Of a stretch of 64,000 bases of DNA, positions 22,869 through 35,100 are shown in pieces. The translations under genes were made by a program, and so were the position numbers. This DNA is from Panax quinquefolius. Its lineage: Eukaryota > Streptophyta > Magnoliopsida > Apiales > Araliaceae. The first letter of the stretch is position 1; each line of letters begins with the position of its first letter. The stretch lies in contig CM035171.1 in the NCBI GenBank assembly GCA_020205615.1, forward strand, positions 122,578,893 to 122,642,892, given 5' to 3'. The notes beneath the pieces were generated by a model. That model was not told where the DNA came from. It did not search any database and was given only the letters and a program-made list of their open reading frames with translations.

Positions 22869-24106
22869 GGAAAATGTTAGCCGTAGAAGCGAGACTTGAC
22901 ACTTTACACGATGGCTTTACACGCTACTATTGCCACCCACCATATTTGAAATAAAATTCAGCACATTTCTTCACCAACCACAAGTGGGGCCCCTCAATTC
23001 TAGAATTTTCCACCAAAATCAATTATAAACCTAATTTAGAATCCGACACCTCTTAAAATTCACAACAAATCATTCGTGCATTTTAACGGTTCAAAATTTG
23101 TGGACATATACTCAACTTATGTATGTATAACATATCCAAAAATTACAACGATCAGCGGTCGGATTAAAAATTATAACCCATGATATATCTCAAAACCCAC
23201 GATTTGATTTTTAATACCTCGATCAGATAAAAATACAAATAAAACATCTCAAACATTAATTCCTTCATTAATAACCACATAAATAAATCCATCATTTATA
23301 TTCATATAAAATAAATATTTCCTTATCATATGAATCAATAATTAATTATTCACAAATAATAATACAGAATCTGATTATAATGACGGTAGTTCGAGGAAAG
23401 AGGGGCTTTCAGATAAGGATTTCTCCTTCTTGGTAGCCTATGATTAGGTGACCAAACCTCTCCTTTAGGCAGAACTTTCTAGACATTGCCAATAATGTTA
23501 TCTAATAATATTATTCAAATAATATGAATTATTGATCGATAATGGGAAATCTTTGTGCGGTGACAATTATTGAACAATGATAATATAAAATACCAATATG
23601 ACAATTATTGAATCAATAAAATAAACTATTGAGCGGTAATTCTTGTGAAAATTATTGAGTAGTGCCTTCTTACGTAAGGATCAATAATTCAACAATCTTT
23701 GTGCAATCTGGTGTCTTCTTTGTGCGACCACGCGTATTCTTGTATTTTAACCATAGGGTATTCAGCGGTCTTCTTAGCAGTATAACTACGGTCTTATTTT
23801 TAACAACTACTTTAGTTATTTATAACCACCCAAACTTTGTCGTTTTCCTCATCCAATCGCTTTCCAGTTATATGGGGCCCACATGGCTGGTTGTGCGCCG
23901 TCAAATACGAATATTCCCAAGCGATGCGAATATTCCACGACCAAATGAATATTCCCAAGCAAAATGAATATTTTATAACCACTTACTTATTTTGAAATAT
24001 TTGCGTATTTAACCCTTAACTATCCACATTAATCAAATCAACCCTTACTATTTCAAAATAATAAATAAAGGAAATTCCTTTTATTTAAAAAATTTGAGGT
24101 CTTACA

Positions 24107-24389
24107 GTTATTCAATTTTGTCGTTTTCTTCATCCAAGCGGTTATCCGTTATGGGGCCCTAAATAGCTATGCCGTCAGTAAATACGAATATTCCCCAGAC
24201 GGAAAAGAATATTCCACGACCAAACGAATATTCCCCGCAAACAATGAATATTATATAACCACTTGCTTATTTTGAAAATTTTGCATATTTCACCCATAAC
24301 CAAAGTATTATATCAAATTAATACCTTATTATTCACAATAATAATTAGAGGAAATTTGATTTTATTCATTAATAAGTTGGGGTCTTACA
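24107..24389 (-). mobile_element. LTR tail fragment of sister subfamily
   Basis: It restarts LTR-like sequence (TTTTGTCGTTTTCTTCATCCAA, GGGGCCC, CGAATATTCC repeats, CCACTTGCTTATTTTG) and ends GGGGTCTTACA. It differs from LTRs 1-4 and matches the tail at 396-469, so the array is flanked on both sides by pieces of a related older LTR. Confidence 0.65.
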
Positions 24390-24426
24390 TTATCACCAAG
24401 TCAAAAAAGTAATCAGTTCAAAGACA

Positions 24427-25113
24427 TCACTTGAATATCATCCTTCTTACAGTTTTAGCAGCAAAAGTTTTAATAATATCCGCATAATCAATCTTATCCG
24501 CCATCTCATGTTCAATGGATAGGATGGATAATCCATTCAACCTTTCTTGTGACATAGTTGAGCGGAGGTAGTTCTTAATTAGCTTCAACTTCGAAAATAG
24601 ACTAAATTTTTCACTTGATTCATAATAGCATAAACAAATCCATAGTAGCATAAACAAATCTATTCAATCAGTCATCAAGCCCAATTAAATTAAACAATGC
24701 TTCTAAATCTCATAAACAAAACAATTTATTTCAAAATCCTAAAAAAATAGAAATAATACTGTGATTAAATGTGATGTAGAATGAAGGAGCGAAATCTGCT
24801 TGGAGAAGCTTCGATTGATTATTTGCTTTTCAGATTGATTGATTTGTGTGAAGGAGATGAACTATTTGTGTGAAGGAGTCTAGGAGACGAACTATTTGTG
24901 TGAACTGTGAATGAGACTATTTGTAATTCAGATGAAGGAGACGAACTTAGCATTTGCACTTTCGACCACTCTCACGATCTCATGATTGATTATTTGCTTT
25001 AATATTTAAGTATTCTATTTAAGTAATAAAAGAAAGAGAATATTTAAGGGGGCCCTAAAAATTTTTGGGCCTAAAGTCCGAGCACCTTGAGATTTAGCCT
25101 AGAGCCGGTGCTG
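24427..25113 (-). pseudogene. hAT transposase C-terminus and terminal remnant
   Basis: The minus frame 24657-24427 contains FSLFSKLKLIKNYLRSTMS followed by QERLNGLSILSIEHEMADKI, the C-terminal dimerisation region of hAT transposases of the TTF-type zinc-finger/DUF4371 kind. The sequence upstream on the minus strand is short and non-coding, ending at 25113 with CAGCACCGGCTCTAGGC, a hAT-like terminus usually written CAGGGCCGGCTCTAG. Most of the transposase is deleted. A diverged GAAGGAGACGAACTATTTGTGTGAA repeat fills 24840-24955. Confidence 0.7.
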
Positions 25114-25194
25114 ATACTTGGGTAATAGAATTGTGAATTTTGTTTGACCTCTTTTTCTTATTTGGGAAGGAGGTGTTACAACAATCCTATTTTT

Positions 25195-25290
25195 AACGCC
25201 ATCCACTACTATAGTAGCGGATGATACCCGTCATCCGCTATACTATTAGTACCAGAAGTTACCTGTCGTCTGCTAATAATAGTACACACT
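25195..25290. repeat. Short inverted repeat, CACTA-like motif
   Basis: TAGTAGCGGATGA and TCATCCGCTATACTA face each other across a few bases (about 25213-25252), followed by a diverged repeat of the motif. Such short hairpin motifs occur in the subterminal regions of plant CACTA elements; no complete element could be delimited. Confidence 0.4.
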
Positions 25291-25376
25291 TAAATTAATC
25301 TCGATCGTTGTTTCGTATATTGAATTATAAAGATGATGTATGCCTATTTTTAATAAATAACAAATAAATTTTAGAG

Positions 25377-25412
<36 letters not shown>
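25377..25412. repeat. (TA)n microsatellite
   Basis: Uninterrupted TA run directly against the left arm of a palindromic element. Confidence 0.9.
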
Positions 25413-25415
<3 letters not shown>

Positions 25416-25639
25416 AAAAGATCAAAGTAGAATTCTTAAATAGCGAGAATGCCTTAAATAATAGAATTTTATCAAAGCAGCGTAGTTTTGATAAACGCAA
25501 GTGGCATTTTTGTAAATACGCGGTGGCATGGTATTTACAAAATGTCAATCATAGCGTCTTATCAAAACTACGTCGCTTTTGATAAAGTTCTATTATTTAA
25601 GAGAGTTTACAACTTAAGAGTTCTACTTCTTGATCGTCC

Positions 25640-25640
<1 letters not shown>
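25413..25640. mobile_element. Near-complete palindrome, MITE-like
   Basis: The left arm (GATCAAAGTAGAATTCTTAA...TTATCAAAGCAGCGTAGTTTTGATAAACGC) is mirrored by the right arm (GCGTCTTATCAAAACTACGTCGCTTTTGATAA...TTCTACTTCTTGATC). Even the centre is symmetric (GTAAATAC / GTATTTAC). At 228 bp, with no coding capacity and (TA)n on both sides, it looks like a MITE. The superfamily is not determined; TA flanks would suit Tc1/mariner. Confidence 0.7.

Positions 25641-25687
<47 letters not shown>
25641..25687. repeat. (TA)n microsatellite
   Basis: Uninterrupted AT run separating the two palindromic elements. Confidence 0.9.
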
Positions 25688-25689
<2 letters not shown>

Positions 25690-25692
25690 TGT

Positions 25693-25923
25693 CCGAATCT
25701 TAAACTACTCTCTTATCTAACATACCTTGATATTCCCTTTAACGACGGACTAACGACGATTCTATTCATTCATTTATAAAGTTGAATCGTCGTTATATGT
25801 TGTCAATCCGCTAAAATTAAAGACGCACGGTTTTATATATAACGATGATCGAATCGTCGTCGTTAAAATCATCATAAAAAAAGGTATCAAGATCTCATTA
25901 GATAAGAGATACACTTAAAATCC

Positions 25924-25926
<3 letters not shown>
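25693..25926. mobile_element. Second MITE-like inverted-repeat element
   Basis: The arms GAATCTTAAACTACTCTCTTATCTAA...CTTGATA and TATCAAG...TTAGATAAGAGATACACTTAAAATCC are imperfect inverses. The inner part repeats AACGACGATTC and GAATCGTCGTT in both orientations. It lacks coding capacity and is also bounded by (TA)n on both sides. Confidence 0.6.

Positions 25927-25927
<1 letters not shown>

Positions 25928-25958
<31 letters not shown>
25928..25958. repeat. (TA)n microsatellite
   Basis: AT run at the right edge of the second palindromic element. Confidence 0.85.
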
Positions 25959-26830
25959 TCATTGTTAGTGTTGTTTAATCAATCAAAAACATTTTGTTTA
26001 TTTATAGAGTGATCGAAGCCTGATGTTGCGCCGCTGGGTACGGTCCATAATATTAGATAATAGGGTTTACCTAGTTAAATGATTTGATTTGATTGTTGTG
26101 CACGCTCGCTCTTTTGGACACTAGCTATCTTCTCTCCATCATCTTTCTTAGTCAGAATTCACATTAGATATTTAGATGGGATCTCCTGGATGACGTGGCG
26201 GTTCTGCGTGTAGGGTTGGCTGGTTGTACTAAGATTAGTCACGGCGATGGAGACTCATTTGTCGGACGCGTTAGTATAAATTTAATTAATCCCCCTTTGC
26301 GTAGGTCGTAATCACCTATTAATATACTGGTAGAGAAAACATATTATTTATTCATGTATATATATGGGACTGATACTGCTAGTATAATTAAAAATGAAGT
26401 TATTAGGGTAAATATATATTTAATTAATGACATTTTGTAAATATTATCCTAACATTTTAAGCAATATTTATTATTTTTATTTTGAAAATATTAATTAATT
26501 ATACTTATTTATTAAATTAATTTAATTGATATTGATATTGAAATTGGAGTTGACGTCTCATATATGCATGCATGTTTAGCTAGGGTTTAATTAGAATTTT
26601 TGGCGGCGAATCTGAATTTGACCACATGTTTAATTTTTGGTTACGAGGAAGATCGCGTATAAATTAGTTAACCTTCCAAAGTTACGTTTCCAAATTGCAA
26701 AAAGACCTCAAAGAATGCCATTTTGGGCGATAAACTCTATGACATTTGGAATACTACTTGGGTAGCGTAGGGGACCAATTATCCACTTACCTCGATCTCC
26801 ATTGTAAATTCAGTTTTTTTAGGAATGTTT

Positions 26831-26832
<2 letters not shown>

Positions 26833-26881
<49 letters not shown>
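26833..26881. repeat. (TA)n microsatellite
   Basis: About 24 uninterrupted TA units. Confidence 0.9.
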
Positions 26882-26883
<2 letters not shown>

Positions 26884-27265
26884 TCCCACTAGCTAGTCAA
26901 AATACAAATAGCACCCTCCCCAAGGACGCGGTAAAATGACGTCTGTTATCATTATACAATTAGGTGTATTTTTATTTCATTAAATATTAATCGTTTTATT
27001 TAGTGTCATAACATGAAACACTATACTATATATTTAATTGAGCACAAAAACTTAAGATCACTAATATTAATTTTCAATTATCTATGAAAAAATAACCAAT
27101 GGTACATGATAATAATTGTCTAGTGGAGCTAGGGTATTTATATATATATATATATATATTTGGGTATTAATTTATAGTACTGAATATTGTCAAACAGATG
27201 CATAAACAAATACTGTTCGCGAACTGTTTAATAGGTGTATGTTATTCGTAGTTAACTTTAATTAT

Positions 27266-27266
27266 T

Positions 27267-27314
<48 letters not shown>
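27266..27314. repeat. Compound (TA)n(TG)n microsatellite
   Basis: TA units pass into about 18 TG units without interruption. Confidence 0.9.
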
Positions 27315-27315
<1 letters not shown>

Positions 27316-28459
27316 TGTCAATCCAATCCGATAAGCAGCCACATGTGATGATCGATTGATAAGGATGACGATGAAAATGATGATATTGATGACAAATTAG
27401 ATGATACTGCATGGTGGGTATGTAACAACAGTTGTATTGTATTATCGAAAAGCAGCTTATGGGGAGACGGTGACCGATGGAATTAAGAAGATAACATGAC
27501 TTTATGGTTCAATGCAAATCAACAAATTGAAATGAACATACTAGTCTAGATACAATGGAACCCCAGCCCTTTAAATTAAGTCTACCCGATATAACCACTT
27601 AATTGTCATTTGGAATTAATGATTCTTTTTTCCCTAGCCTTGGCCTTGTTTTGGAATAAAAATCTAACAACTGTTATTTTCAAATAATTATATTTCTACT
27701 AGCATTACACATGCAAGTAACTGCGATTTGGACAAGATCTGCATATCTATGATGTACTAGAACATTAATTTTGTCTTTAATTATTAGATGGTCGAAAAGC
27801 ACAATATTAATTTCAATTTTGTCAACTTATTAATTATGTTCTCTCTAAGTGCTTATTTAATTATCGAGTTTGAACAAATTTATTCACCCTCAACTAGATT
27901 AATATATATAGTTTAATACCACAATCTTTTTAATTTCATGAGATATATAGACTGACTAATTAATAAAGTTGACTACTTTACTTAATATTTCAAAGAGGTT
28001 AATTAATGGGTAATATTGACAAAAATTAACTACTGTCATAACTATTTTGACTAAATTTATATGTATTGTAGGTTAGGAAGATTTACTTTTTACATGTTCT
28101 CATAAACCGGCAAATTTACCATATCTTAACGGCGGACCAAAACTTTTTTTAATTGGGGAACCTTCAACAATATTTAGTGTCAATGATCGATCCTAATTTT
28201 TTAGGGGAGAGGGGGCATGTGAAACTAAAACTCTCTTTTTTTCATTAGTAAAAAAAAAGAAGGTATTTATTAATAATGAAATTGTGGGTTACACCCGCAT
28301 ATTAGAGAAAAAAGGATACAATAATTACAATTCTAATCTATTAAATATACTAAATTGAAGTACATTATAACACCATTGCATGACATTTGTCATTCTCAAA
28401 TTGCAACACATGTCCTACCTAATTAATGTGTTCATCCATTACTCCAGTTTTATATTATC

Positions 28460-28760
28460 GTTTCTGAATTATTATCTCCTAAGATTATTAATTTTAATCC
28501 CACATTAATATTTTGATTTTATAATCCCATAAATCACTACAAATCTAAACTGTTCTGATAATGTTAACTGTTTTAATATTATCATTACTAATTTAATTAT
28601 TATCTCCTAAAATCACTACTTTTTTTAATCCCAAATTAATATTTTGAATTTATAATCCCTTAAATCACTACAAATGTAAACTGTTTTGGTAATATCATTG
28701 TTTTGATATTATCATTTCTAATTTAATTATTATCTACTAAAATCACTACTTTATGATATT
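28460..28760. repeat. Tandem repeat, period about 130 bp
   Basis: TTATTATCTCCTAA..ATCACTAC, AATATTTTGA.TTTATAATCCC and CACTACAAAT.TAAACTGTT recur at 28470, 28596 and 28726, giving about 2.3 units; a decayed part unit lies at 28930-29010. It is AT-rich and non-coding, with no known family recognised. Confidence 0.65.
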
Positions 28761-29525
28761 ATAAATTCATCGAGCTATTATTATTATTCTCCATTATTTA
28801 ACCTAGCTAATTTTCTCTCTATAAATACAACATAATATTATACCATTTATAATTATATTATAATATAATATTATACTGATTTAAAACATTTAAAACAAAA
28901 TTAAAATAACAAATATTATCAATCATAACTTATCGTGTTGATTTTATAATCCCCAAAACCCACTACTTTAATTTTCTAAACATAATTATTATATCCTAAA
29001 ATCACTATTTTTCTAATATTATACCATTCATAATTATACCATACATAATATCTTTTGTACCATACATTTATATCTTTATATTTACTTCTCTAAATCTTAT
29101 AAAATTCTTATTTTATCGCACATAATTTACATATTTCAACGCGTGTGCGGGGGGAGCTAGCATCTACTATTGATAATAAGTTTGTCAAGTATGAACTCAA
29201 CAATCCTTCCCAAAAAGAAGATGTGAAAGTACACTAGCGAGACATACTTTGTAGCTCTAATCCTTGGCATTGGAGACATTAGGTTGGTAAAAGGCCCAAC
29301 ATTAGGATGAATTAAGCTATTAATCAAACTTAAACTTGGCCTTCAAAAGTAGTCATTAGTTTTTAGTATTAATATATATATATATAGTATTTATTTTGAT
29401 TTGAGCTCACATACTAATTATAAGTAAATTAGGACAATATATATTAATATTGTTCACCAAGGATCGATCGATAAAGTTATAAATCATTATTTTAACGAAC
29501 GCCATGATCAGCCTTTTATAATAAC

Positions 29526-29572
<47 letters not shown>

Positions 29573-30130
29573 CTCTTTATGCTTCTCTTTGTAATGACCT
29601 AGAGCGAGCTAGCTAGGGTTTCAACTTTCAACTTTCAACTTTCCATAGTCGTGTCTACAAAAAGTTGTCATTGACCATACGTGTGCTCACAGCTCACTCG
29701 TCAACAAAAGAAGCTTCATTAGTGCTTTTTTGAACCATTTCATTCCAGTTGATCTCTAAATTAATACATGAATCGTTACACTGTTTTACAAGTCTTTCCA
29801 TAATTAAATAAAGTCAATTGAGTATTTCATAGCCCAGCCAGCCAGCCAGCCAGCCATTCAAAACAAAATTATGAATGTTACTAGGGGCGATTCATCGACA
29901 TTAATATATATATAGTTACGTAGTATTTGCTCTGCAATATATTTACCAAATTAATTATATCGTTTTTTGATTAGGTTAATGATCAGGTTAGCAATTCAAA
30001 ATCAAACAATCCATGTATGGTTGGATCGAGCTTGCTTGTGAAAATCCATTAGCTCTAAAAGATCCCGGTCGGGCGATCCGTTCCGAGCTTAATATATACC
30101 CATTTTGGACAAGTGCATGCATGTACCTAG

Positions 30131-30189
<59 letters not shown>

Positions 30190-30450
30190 GGCAAGTGTGT
30201 ATTTGCAGAAAAACCTAATATTCCATTATGACATCGATCTTAAAGAAAGTGGATTTATATCTGCTTCTATATATTTATATGTCTCTTCATGTACGTACGT
30301 TGATATATATAGTTTCTTTTTGTTCTAGATATATAGGACTAAGGTATGTACATATACAGATCGTTCCTTATATAATTTTGCTTCCTTTTGGTAAAACAAT
30401 CTAATCAATCTAATTACAAAAGTCAAATTAAAATAGAGAGTATTGATAAA
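28761..30450. other. Gene-free AT-rich stretch with simple repeats
   Basis: No gene recognised. It contains (TA)n at 29528-29569 and 30131-30187, TTTCAACT repeated three times near 29617-29641, and (CAGC)n at 29834-29855. A GC-richer motif GCGTGTGCGGGGGGAGCTAG ends near 29160 and resembles a Helitron 3' end only weakly. Confidence 0.5.
30131..30187. repeat. (TA)n microsatellite
   Basis: About 28 TA units. Confidence 0.9.
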
Positions 30451-30469
30451 CTTGAGGATGTTATGTGAT

Positions 30470-30770
30470 TTTAAATATTATTATTATTAAAGGATTATTA
30501 TTATTATATGAAAAAGTTAATAATAAGATTACTTAATAAGTTCGTTCATTCATTCAAACGTGTCGCATTTTCTTAAATTTATTGAGGCGGATGATATATT
30601 CCCTGACAACGTACAAGTGATCTAATTCCCTTAAAATCCCCTGTTGTCAAGAAGATATATCATTCGCACCAATTACTTCAGGAAAATGCAACACATCATA
30701 ATGAATGAATGGACTGATTAAAATAATAATCTTATTTGTCAACTTTCTCATTTTTTTTAATAAAAAAATA
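30470..30770. mobile_element. Foldback MITE-like element
   Basis: The left arm (AATAATAAGATTAC..GTTCATTCATTC..GTGTCGCATTTTC..GGATGATATATT..TGACAAC) is mirrored by the right arm (GTTGTCAAG..GATATATCATTCG..GAAAATGCAACACATC..GAATGAATGGACTG..AATAATCTTATT). The arms are roughly 110 bp each with mismatches, about 25 bp apart. No coding potential. Termini and target duplication are not certain. Confidence 0.65.
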
Positions 30771-30799
30771 AAAATAAAAATATTTTATTAATAATAGTA

Positions 30800-31450
30800 T
30801 TTTGAACTTATTTGCCACGACTAATAAGAACATAGCAGGATAACTTTTATAATAAAGATACTCCTTCCCCTTCAAATATATAACATACTGATTTCAAAGT
30901 AAGTAAAAACTAATAATAAAAATCTAATTTATAGTGAAAAAATGACAGCGAGCTTGATGAATTCTACAAAATTCTAAAGATTGTTGGTCCCATTCTCCAT
31001 AACCTACCCATTTTAAAAAGAAAAAACAAACATAGAGTTTTGGGCTATGACCTAAAGTAGCTCATGCCAAGTTATGGGCCTTTACAATCTATTCTGGTCT
31101 GTTCCTAAGCCCAAAAGACAAAAAACATGAGACGTTTTGTGCATAGATTATACATAGAAAAAATTATGTATAAATAGAGAGAAAAAGTAGTATATGAGCC
31201 ATATTATACAAATTATTGATAAAATTTATTAGCTTTTTAAATTACTTTTTTATTTAATACATGAGTGATAATGTTTGTAGGCAACTATTGTGCACATAGG
31301 ATATTAGTTATATACTTTAAATTCATAAAAGTTACAAAAAAAATATATGATATCATATTTATATTATTTTATTTGTCATTCTAAAATATTGTTTCAAATT
31401 ATAAAATTATTTTTAACTTTTGAAAATTTATTTATTTTATTCCTTTAAGC
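30800..31450. other. Gene-free stretch
   Basis: AT-rich sequence without coding frames or clear repeats. Confidence 0.4.
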
Positions 31451-31458
31451 GCTTTTAG

Positions 31459-31827
31459 AGGGTGTTTGATAAAAACTGAATAAATCTGAATCAAAATGAG
31501 TTGAATCTGAATCTGAATGAGTTGAATCTGAATGAAAAAAGCTGTTTGATAATTGACATGTCTGAAACATCTAAATGATAAAATTTTATTATTTTACCTC
31601 CTCTAAAAAAGTCAAAATTATTGTAAATTTATTTAATATTACTTAATATAATAGTTAATATTTTTTTTTAATTTTTTAAATTATTTTTACTTCATTCATT
31701 TTCAAAAAACTGATTTAATTTATTCAAATTTCGTTTATCTTCTGATTCAACCTATTCGCATCTAAAATAAATAAAGACTGATCGATTCAAAATTATTCAG
31801 ATTCAAATTTCTAAACAAACACCCCCA
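31459..31827. mobile_element. hAT-type MITE upstream of UPL6-like gene
   Basis: The termini AGGGTGTTTGATAAAAACTG and, on the right, CAAATTTCTAAACAAACACCCCCA are inverted repeats. Flanking GCTTTTAG and CTTTTTAG look like an imperfect 8-bp target duplication, as expected for hAT. The interior has a short tandem repeat GAATCTGAATGAGTT. It ends about 310 bp before the UPL6 start codon, within its likely promoter. Confidence 0.65.
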
Positions 31828-32135
31828 CTTTTTAGTTATATTTCTCTTATTTTTATCACTCGTGACGTGGCAAAGTAAATACAGAAACAATCAACTTAAA
31901 AGTTTAAAACTTTAATTGCATGAAGCCTCACGGTTTTAGTTCACTAATAATTTGTTTATTGTTTATGCTTAATATAGTACCTTCCTTCTTCTGAACTCAA
32001 ATTTCCCCAATCAAAAAAAAAAAAATCAAATTCGATCAATTCTAGGTCAAATCTATCAATCAAACCAAACACTCGGATCATTCTTTAGAACACGATTCTG
32101 GAAGATAAATTCTAGGCAGAAATTGGAGTGGAAGA

Positions 32136-35100
32136 ATGTTCTTCAGTGGAGATCCGTCGACTCGGAAGCGGGTCGATTTAGGCGGCCGAAGTTCTAAAGA
32201 AAGAGATAGGCAGAAGCTTCTGGAGCAGACTAGGTTAGAGAGGGAGAAAAGATTGAGGTTGCGGCAACAAAACTATGCTGCTATCAAAATTCAGGTTACC
32301 TCATTGTATAATAATGTTTGTTACAATATAGGTTCAAACCCAAATTTCCAATTTCCTCCTGAATACAAGCCAACCTATATATATCTATTTGATACATCTG
32401 CTATCACCTTGGTATTCATAACATTCCAACATTCCAATATTCCAACATTCCACCTAGACTGACCGAATGCACTTTGCAGCTATCCAAGTAATGGCTGACG
32501 GAAGGTTATATCTCACACAAATAATATTCAACTTTTCTAATAATTCAATCCCTAAAGTACATTACTATTTATAACACTCCTAACTTTCCTATCCTAAATT
32601 GAACTAGATAAATGCAAATTAAATAAGATAACTACAAACTAAAGCAACCAACTAAAATACGAATAGTCGATTACTGATCTATGAGCTTCCAAAGCCTTTT
32701 ATATTGTTCTAACCAAGTCTCATGTTGGGTTGTCCTCCATCAGTTCTCCTGAGAAAAACTCAACTCCGGTAAGTTAAAAATATCAACACAAGAATAACAC
32801 AAGAATAAGCACACTCATGGGCGGATCTATCTTAGGGCAGTGGGGTCAATTGACCCCACTGAATTTTTGGGAGTTAATTTTTAATTTGATTTTGATTTTA
32901 TAAAGTGTTTAGTGAAAATAAAAAATTCAGATTAAAAAACTATTAAATGTCTCAAATTTTTACTAACACAAACACTCCACTCTTTTATATTGTTTAGTAA
33001 CTTACATTGAACATGATATTTTTGCAGCTATTGAAATGATCAAACAATGAAATCTCAAAAAATGTTATTATAAATAATATTTTAACAATATTATTTAGTT
33101 TTGTAATTTATTTTAGAGGACACAAGAAGTGTCTCTTATAATAACAGTGTTTTAAAAAATTATAAAATATCATTTTATATATAACATAAGATCGAGGATT
33201 CGAAGTGTATTCAATTACATAAAACAATATCAATTTTATATGATAGCTCACATAATTATTTGCAATATCCCTCGCATTCTGACGCCTTTATTTTATTGTA
33301 TTTTATTTTTTAATAAATTTTTGTTTTAAAAATTTGACCCCACTGAATTAATAGGCTGGATCCGTCCCAGAGCACACTGGATCACCAAGGAATTCTTTGT
33401 AAGCTTCAAATTTGACATGTCGATAGTACAAGTAAGAGCGAATTTGTTATTGCCTTTAATAATTGAATATATATCAGTGTTCTAAAAGTCGCTATTTCGG
33501 TCCACGCCTATCGGTTACTCATCAATGATTAGGGGATTAATCGACTAGTCGGATTTCAAACACCACAGTCAGATTTTAATAATTTAATTTATAACTGAAG
33601 TTGAAAAAATTTAAAATTTAAAATGAAATATTACAATTAACTAAAAATTAACTAATTTAATTTATCCAACCTTTTCTTTAATGCCCACTAAGGAACTAAT
33701 TAACTAAAACCAAAAAATTAAAAAATAATAATTTTATTTACTTTGGCGATTCTTTATTAAACCGCTTATGCCTTTATAAGCCTTATATCACTATTGATTG
33801 ATTGTAAACTATTTAGTATTTACAAAAAAAAATAGAGAAATTGAGAGAGAGACGAGCCGATCCGATTGTCGTTCGGAGAAGACCACAAGATATGCTTGTC
33901 AAGGTTGTAAATCGATCGAAGAAGGAGAAGCAAAGAGTTAGCCATGATCCAATGCGTCGATCGAAGAAAGGAGAAAGAAGAAGATTGTGATCCAAATCGT
34001 CGTGGCAAGAACAATCGCCGATGAGGAAGAAGTAGTCGTTGCTGTCGGCGTCTTTCGGCTTCGGCGTCGGCTTAAGGGCGTCGGTATCGAAGAAGAAGTC
34101 GTCGGCGTCGTCGGCGATAGATAGATATCGTTCGAAGAAGAAGTCGTCGCTTGCGGCGTCATCTGCTTTTGTTCCGATTTTACCGACTAATCGACGCTTG
34201 ATCTCGACTAAGTTCGGCCAATGACTAAATCAAAGGACTAGGTTTTCTTGTCTCCTCGGCGAGCCTCGACCAAACCTAGTCGCCGACTAGGCCGACTTTT
34301 AGAACACATATATATTAGCACGAGTATCATGTTGCGCATAACGATCCCATAGCCATGTACGCTCTAAGATAATTTGACAAATTTAAAGGGGTAGAATTTC
34401 ACACGTAACGATATCCAAGCTTGCCAACGGAAAATGTAACCAAACACCTCTGAGTAACCCACAACTTTGTATTTCTAATCCATGCAACATCATACATCTC
34501 CGGGTGAGGCTCAACTTTTAACCTTAGTTTCTTAACTGCTTTTTCGGATATAACCATCCGTACAACTTCCAGTATTAATCACAAGAGAGCATAACTGTCT
34601 CACACATTTGACTCTTGTCTGAAAAATTCGCCCACGATGAATTTTAGGATCATCCTTATGTTTTTGAGTACTAAGTAAAGGTTGTAGAACACCTGAATAT
34701 CCTTCCAAATGAGCATCAACTTCCAAATTCTGGTCATCAGACTCATATTCGATGTCTAACAGCTTTCAAGCCTCTTTGTCTAAATCAATTTTTTCAAACT
34801 CTGTCAACAATAGCAAGTTGCCTAGAGGGAGGAGGTAACATTCTTCAGTTTGTTGTGATCTATAATTCTATTTACTTGTTTGATGCCACTTCTTTCCTTT
34901 AAGTTATTATGACTAAATGAAATACTTATTTTGGTGATATTCTGAATAGGAATCAGTTAAAGGATCAACTGTTTTTGACATCTTCAGAATCCAGTACACC
35001 AACTGCTCTCTTGTTAGAATCATTAGTTATGTTGATTGAACCCAAACTTCCTTGGGCTTGCAAGACAGTCGGCTTTCTCTTGCAAAGAAATATATATTTT

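Larger units (their letters stand above)
21245..24106 (-). mobile_element. LTR 4, 5' LTR of array copy 3
   Basis: ATGGCGTCCCCAAAATAGG to GAGGTCTTACA, 2862 bp. A primer-site-like sequence lies just below 21245. It contains the 60-bp repeat (21775-22160), the 15-bp repeat (22507-22590), a TATA box (22861-22868) and the GAATATTC repeats near 23905-23970. It ends flush against another LTR tail at 24107. Confidence 0.85.
25960..28250. other. Gene-free AT-rich stretch
   Basis: I found no coding frame, RNA gene or delimited transposon here. It holds (TA)n at 26833-26881 and 27142-27160, and a (TA)n(TG)n compound repeat at 27266-27314. The 26090-26300 part is less AT-rich and could be an old promoter or TE fragment, but nothing identifies it. 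Confidence 0.5.
32460..34860 (-). mobile_element. Gypsy retroelement relic in UPL6 intron 1
   Basis: On the minus strand a gag-protease remnant lies at about 34860-34300. The frame 34726-34532 ends RGRIFQTRVKCVRQLCSLVI followed by NTGSCTD, corresponding to the plant gypsy retropepsin block whose catalytic triad is normally D-G-G/D-S-G-like. Below it, 32460-32807 and 33379-33460 look like LTR sequence with a minus-strand TATA context (GTTATAAATAGTAATG, near 32570). Two hAT elements have inserted into it. The boundaries are approximate and this family differs from the one at 1-24389. Confidence 0.55.

Noticed and set aside
28240..29165. Helitron, suggested by GCGTGTGCGGGGGGAGCTAG near 29160
   Set aside because: No convincing hairpin before CTAG, no TC start at the other end and no RepHel frame.
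33938..34224. Serine/threonine-rich ORFs on both strands as a gene
   Set aside because: They arise from a GTC/GAA-rich simple run within a hAT element and have no start context, splice sites or recognised domain.
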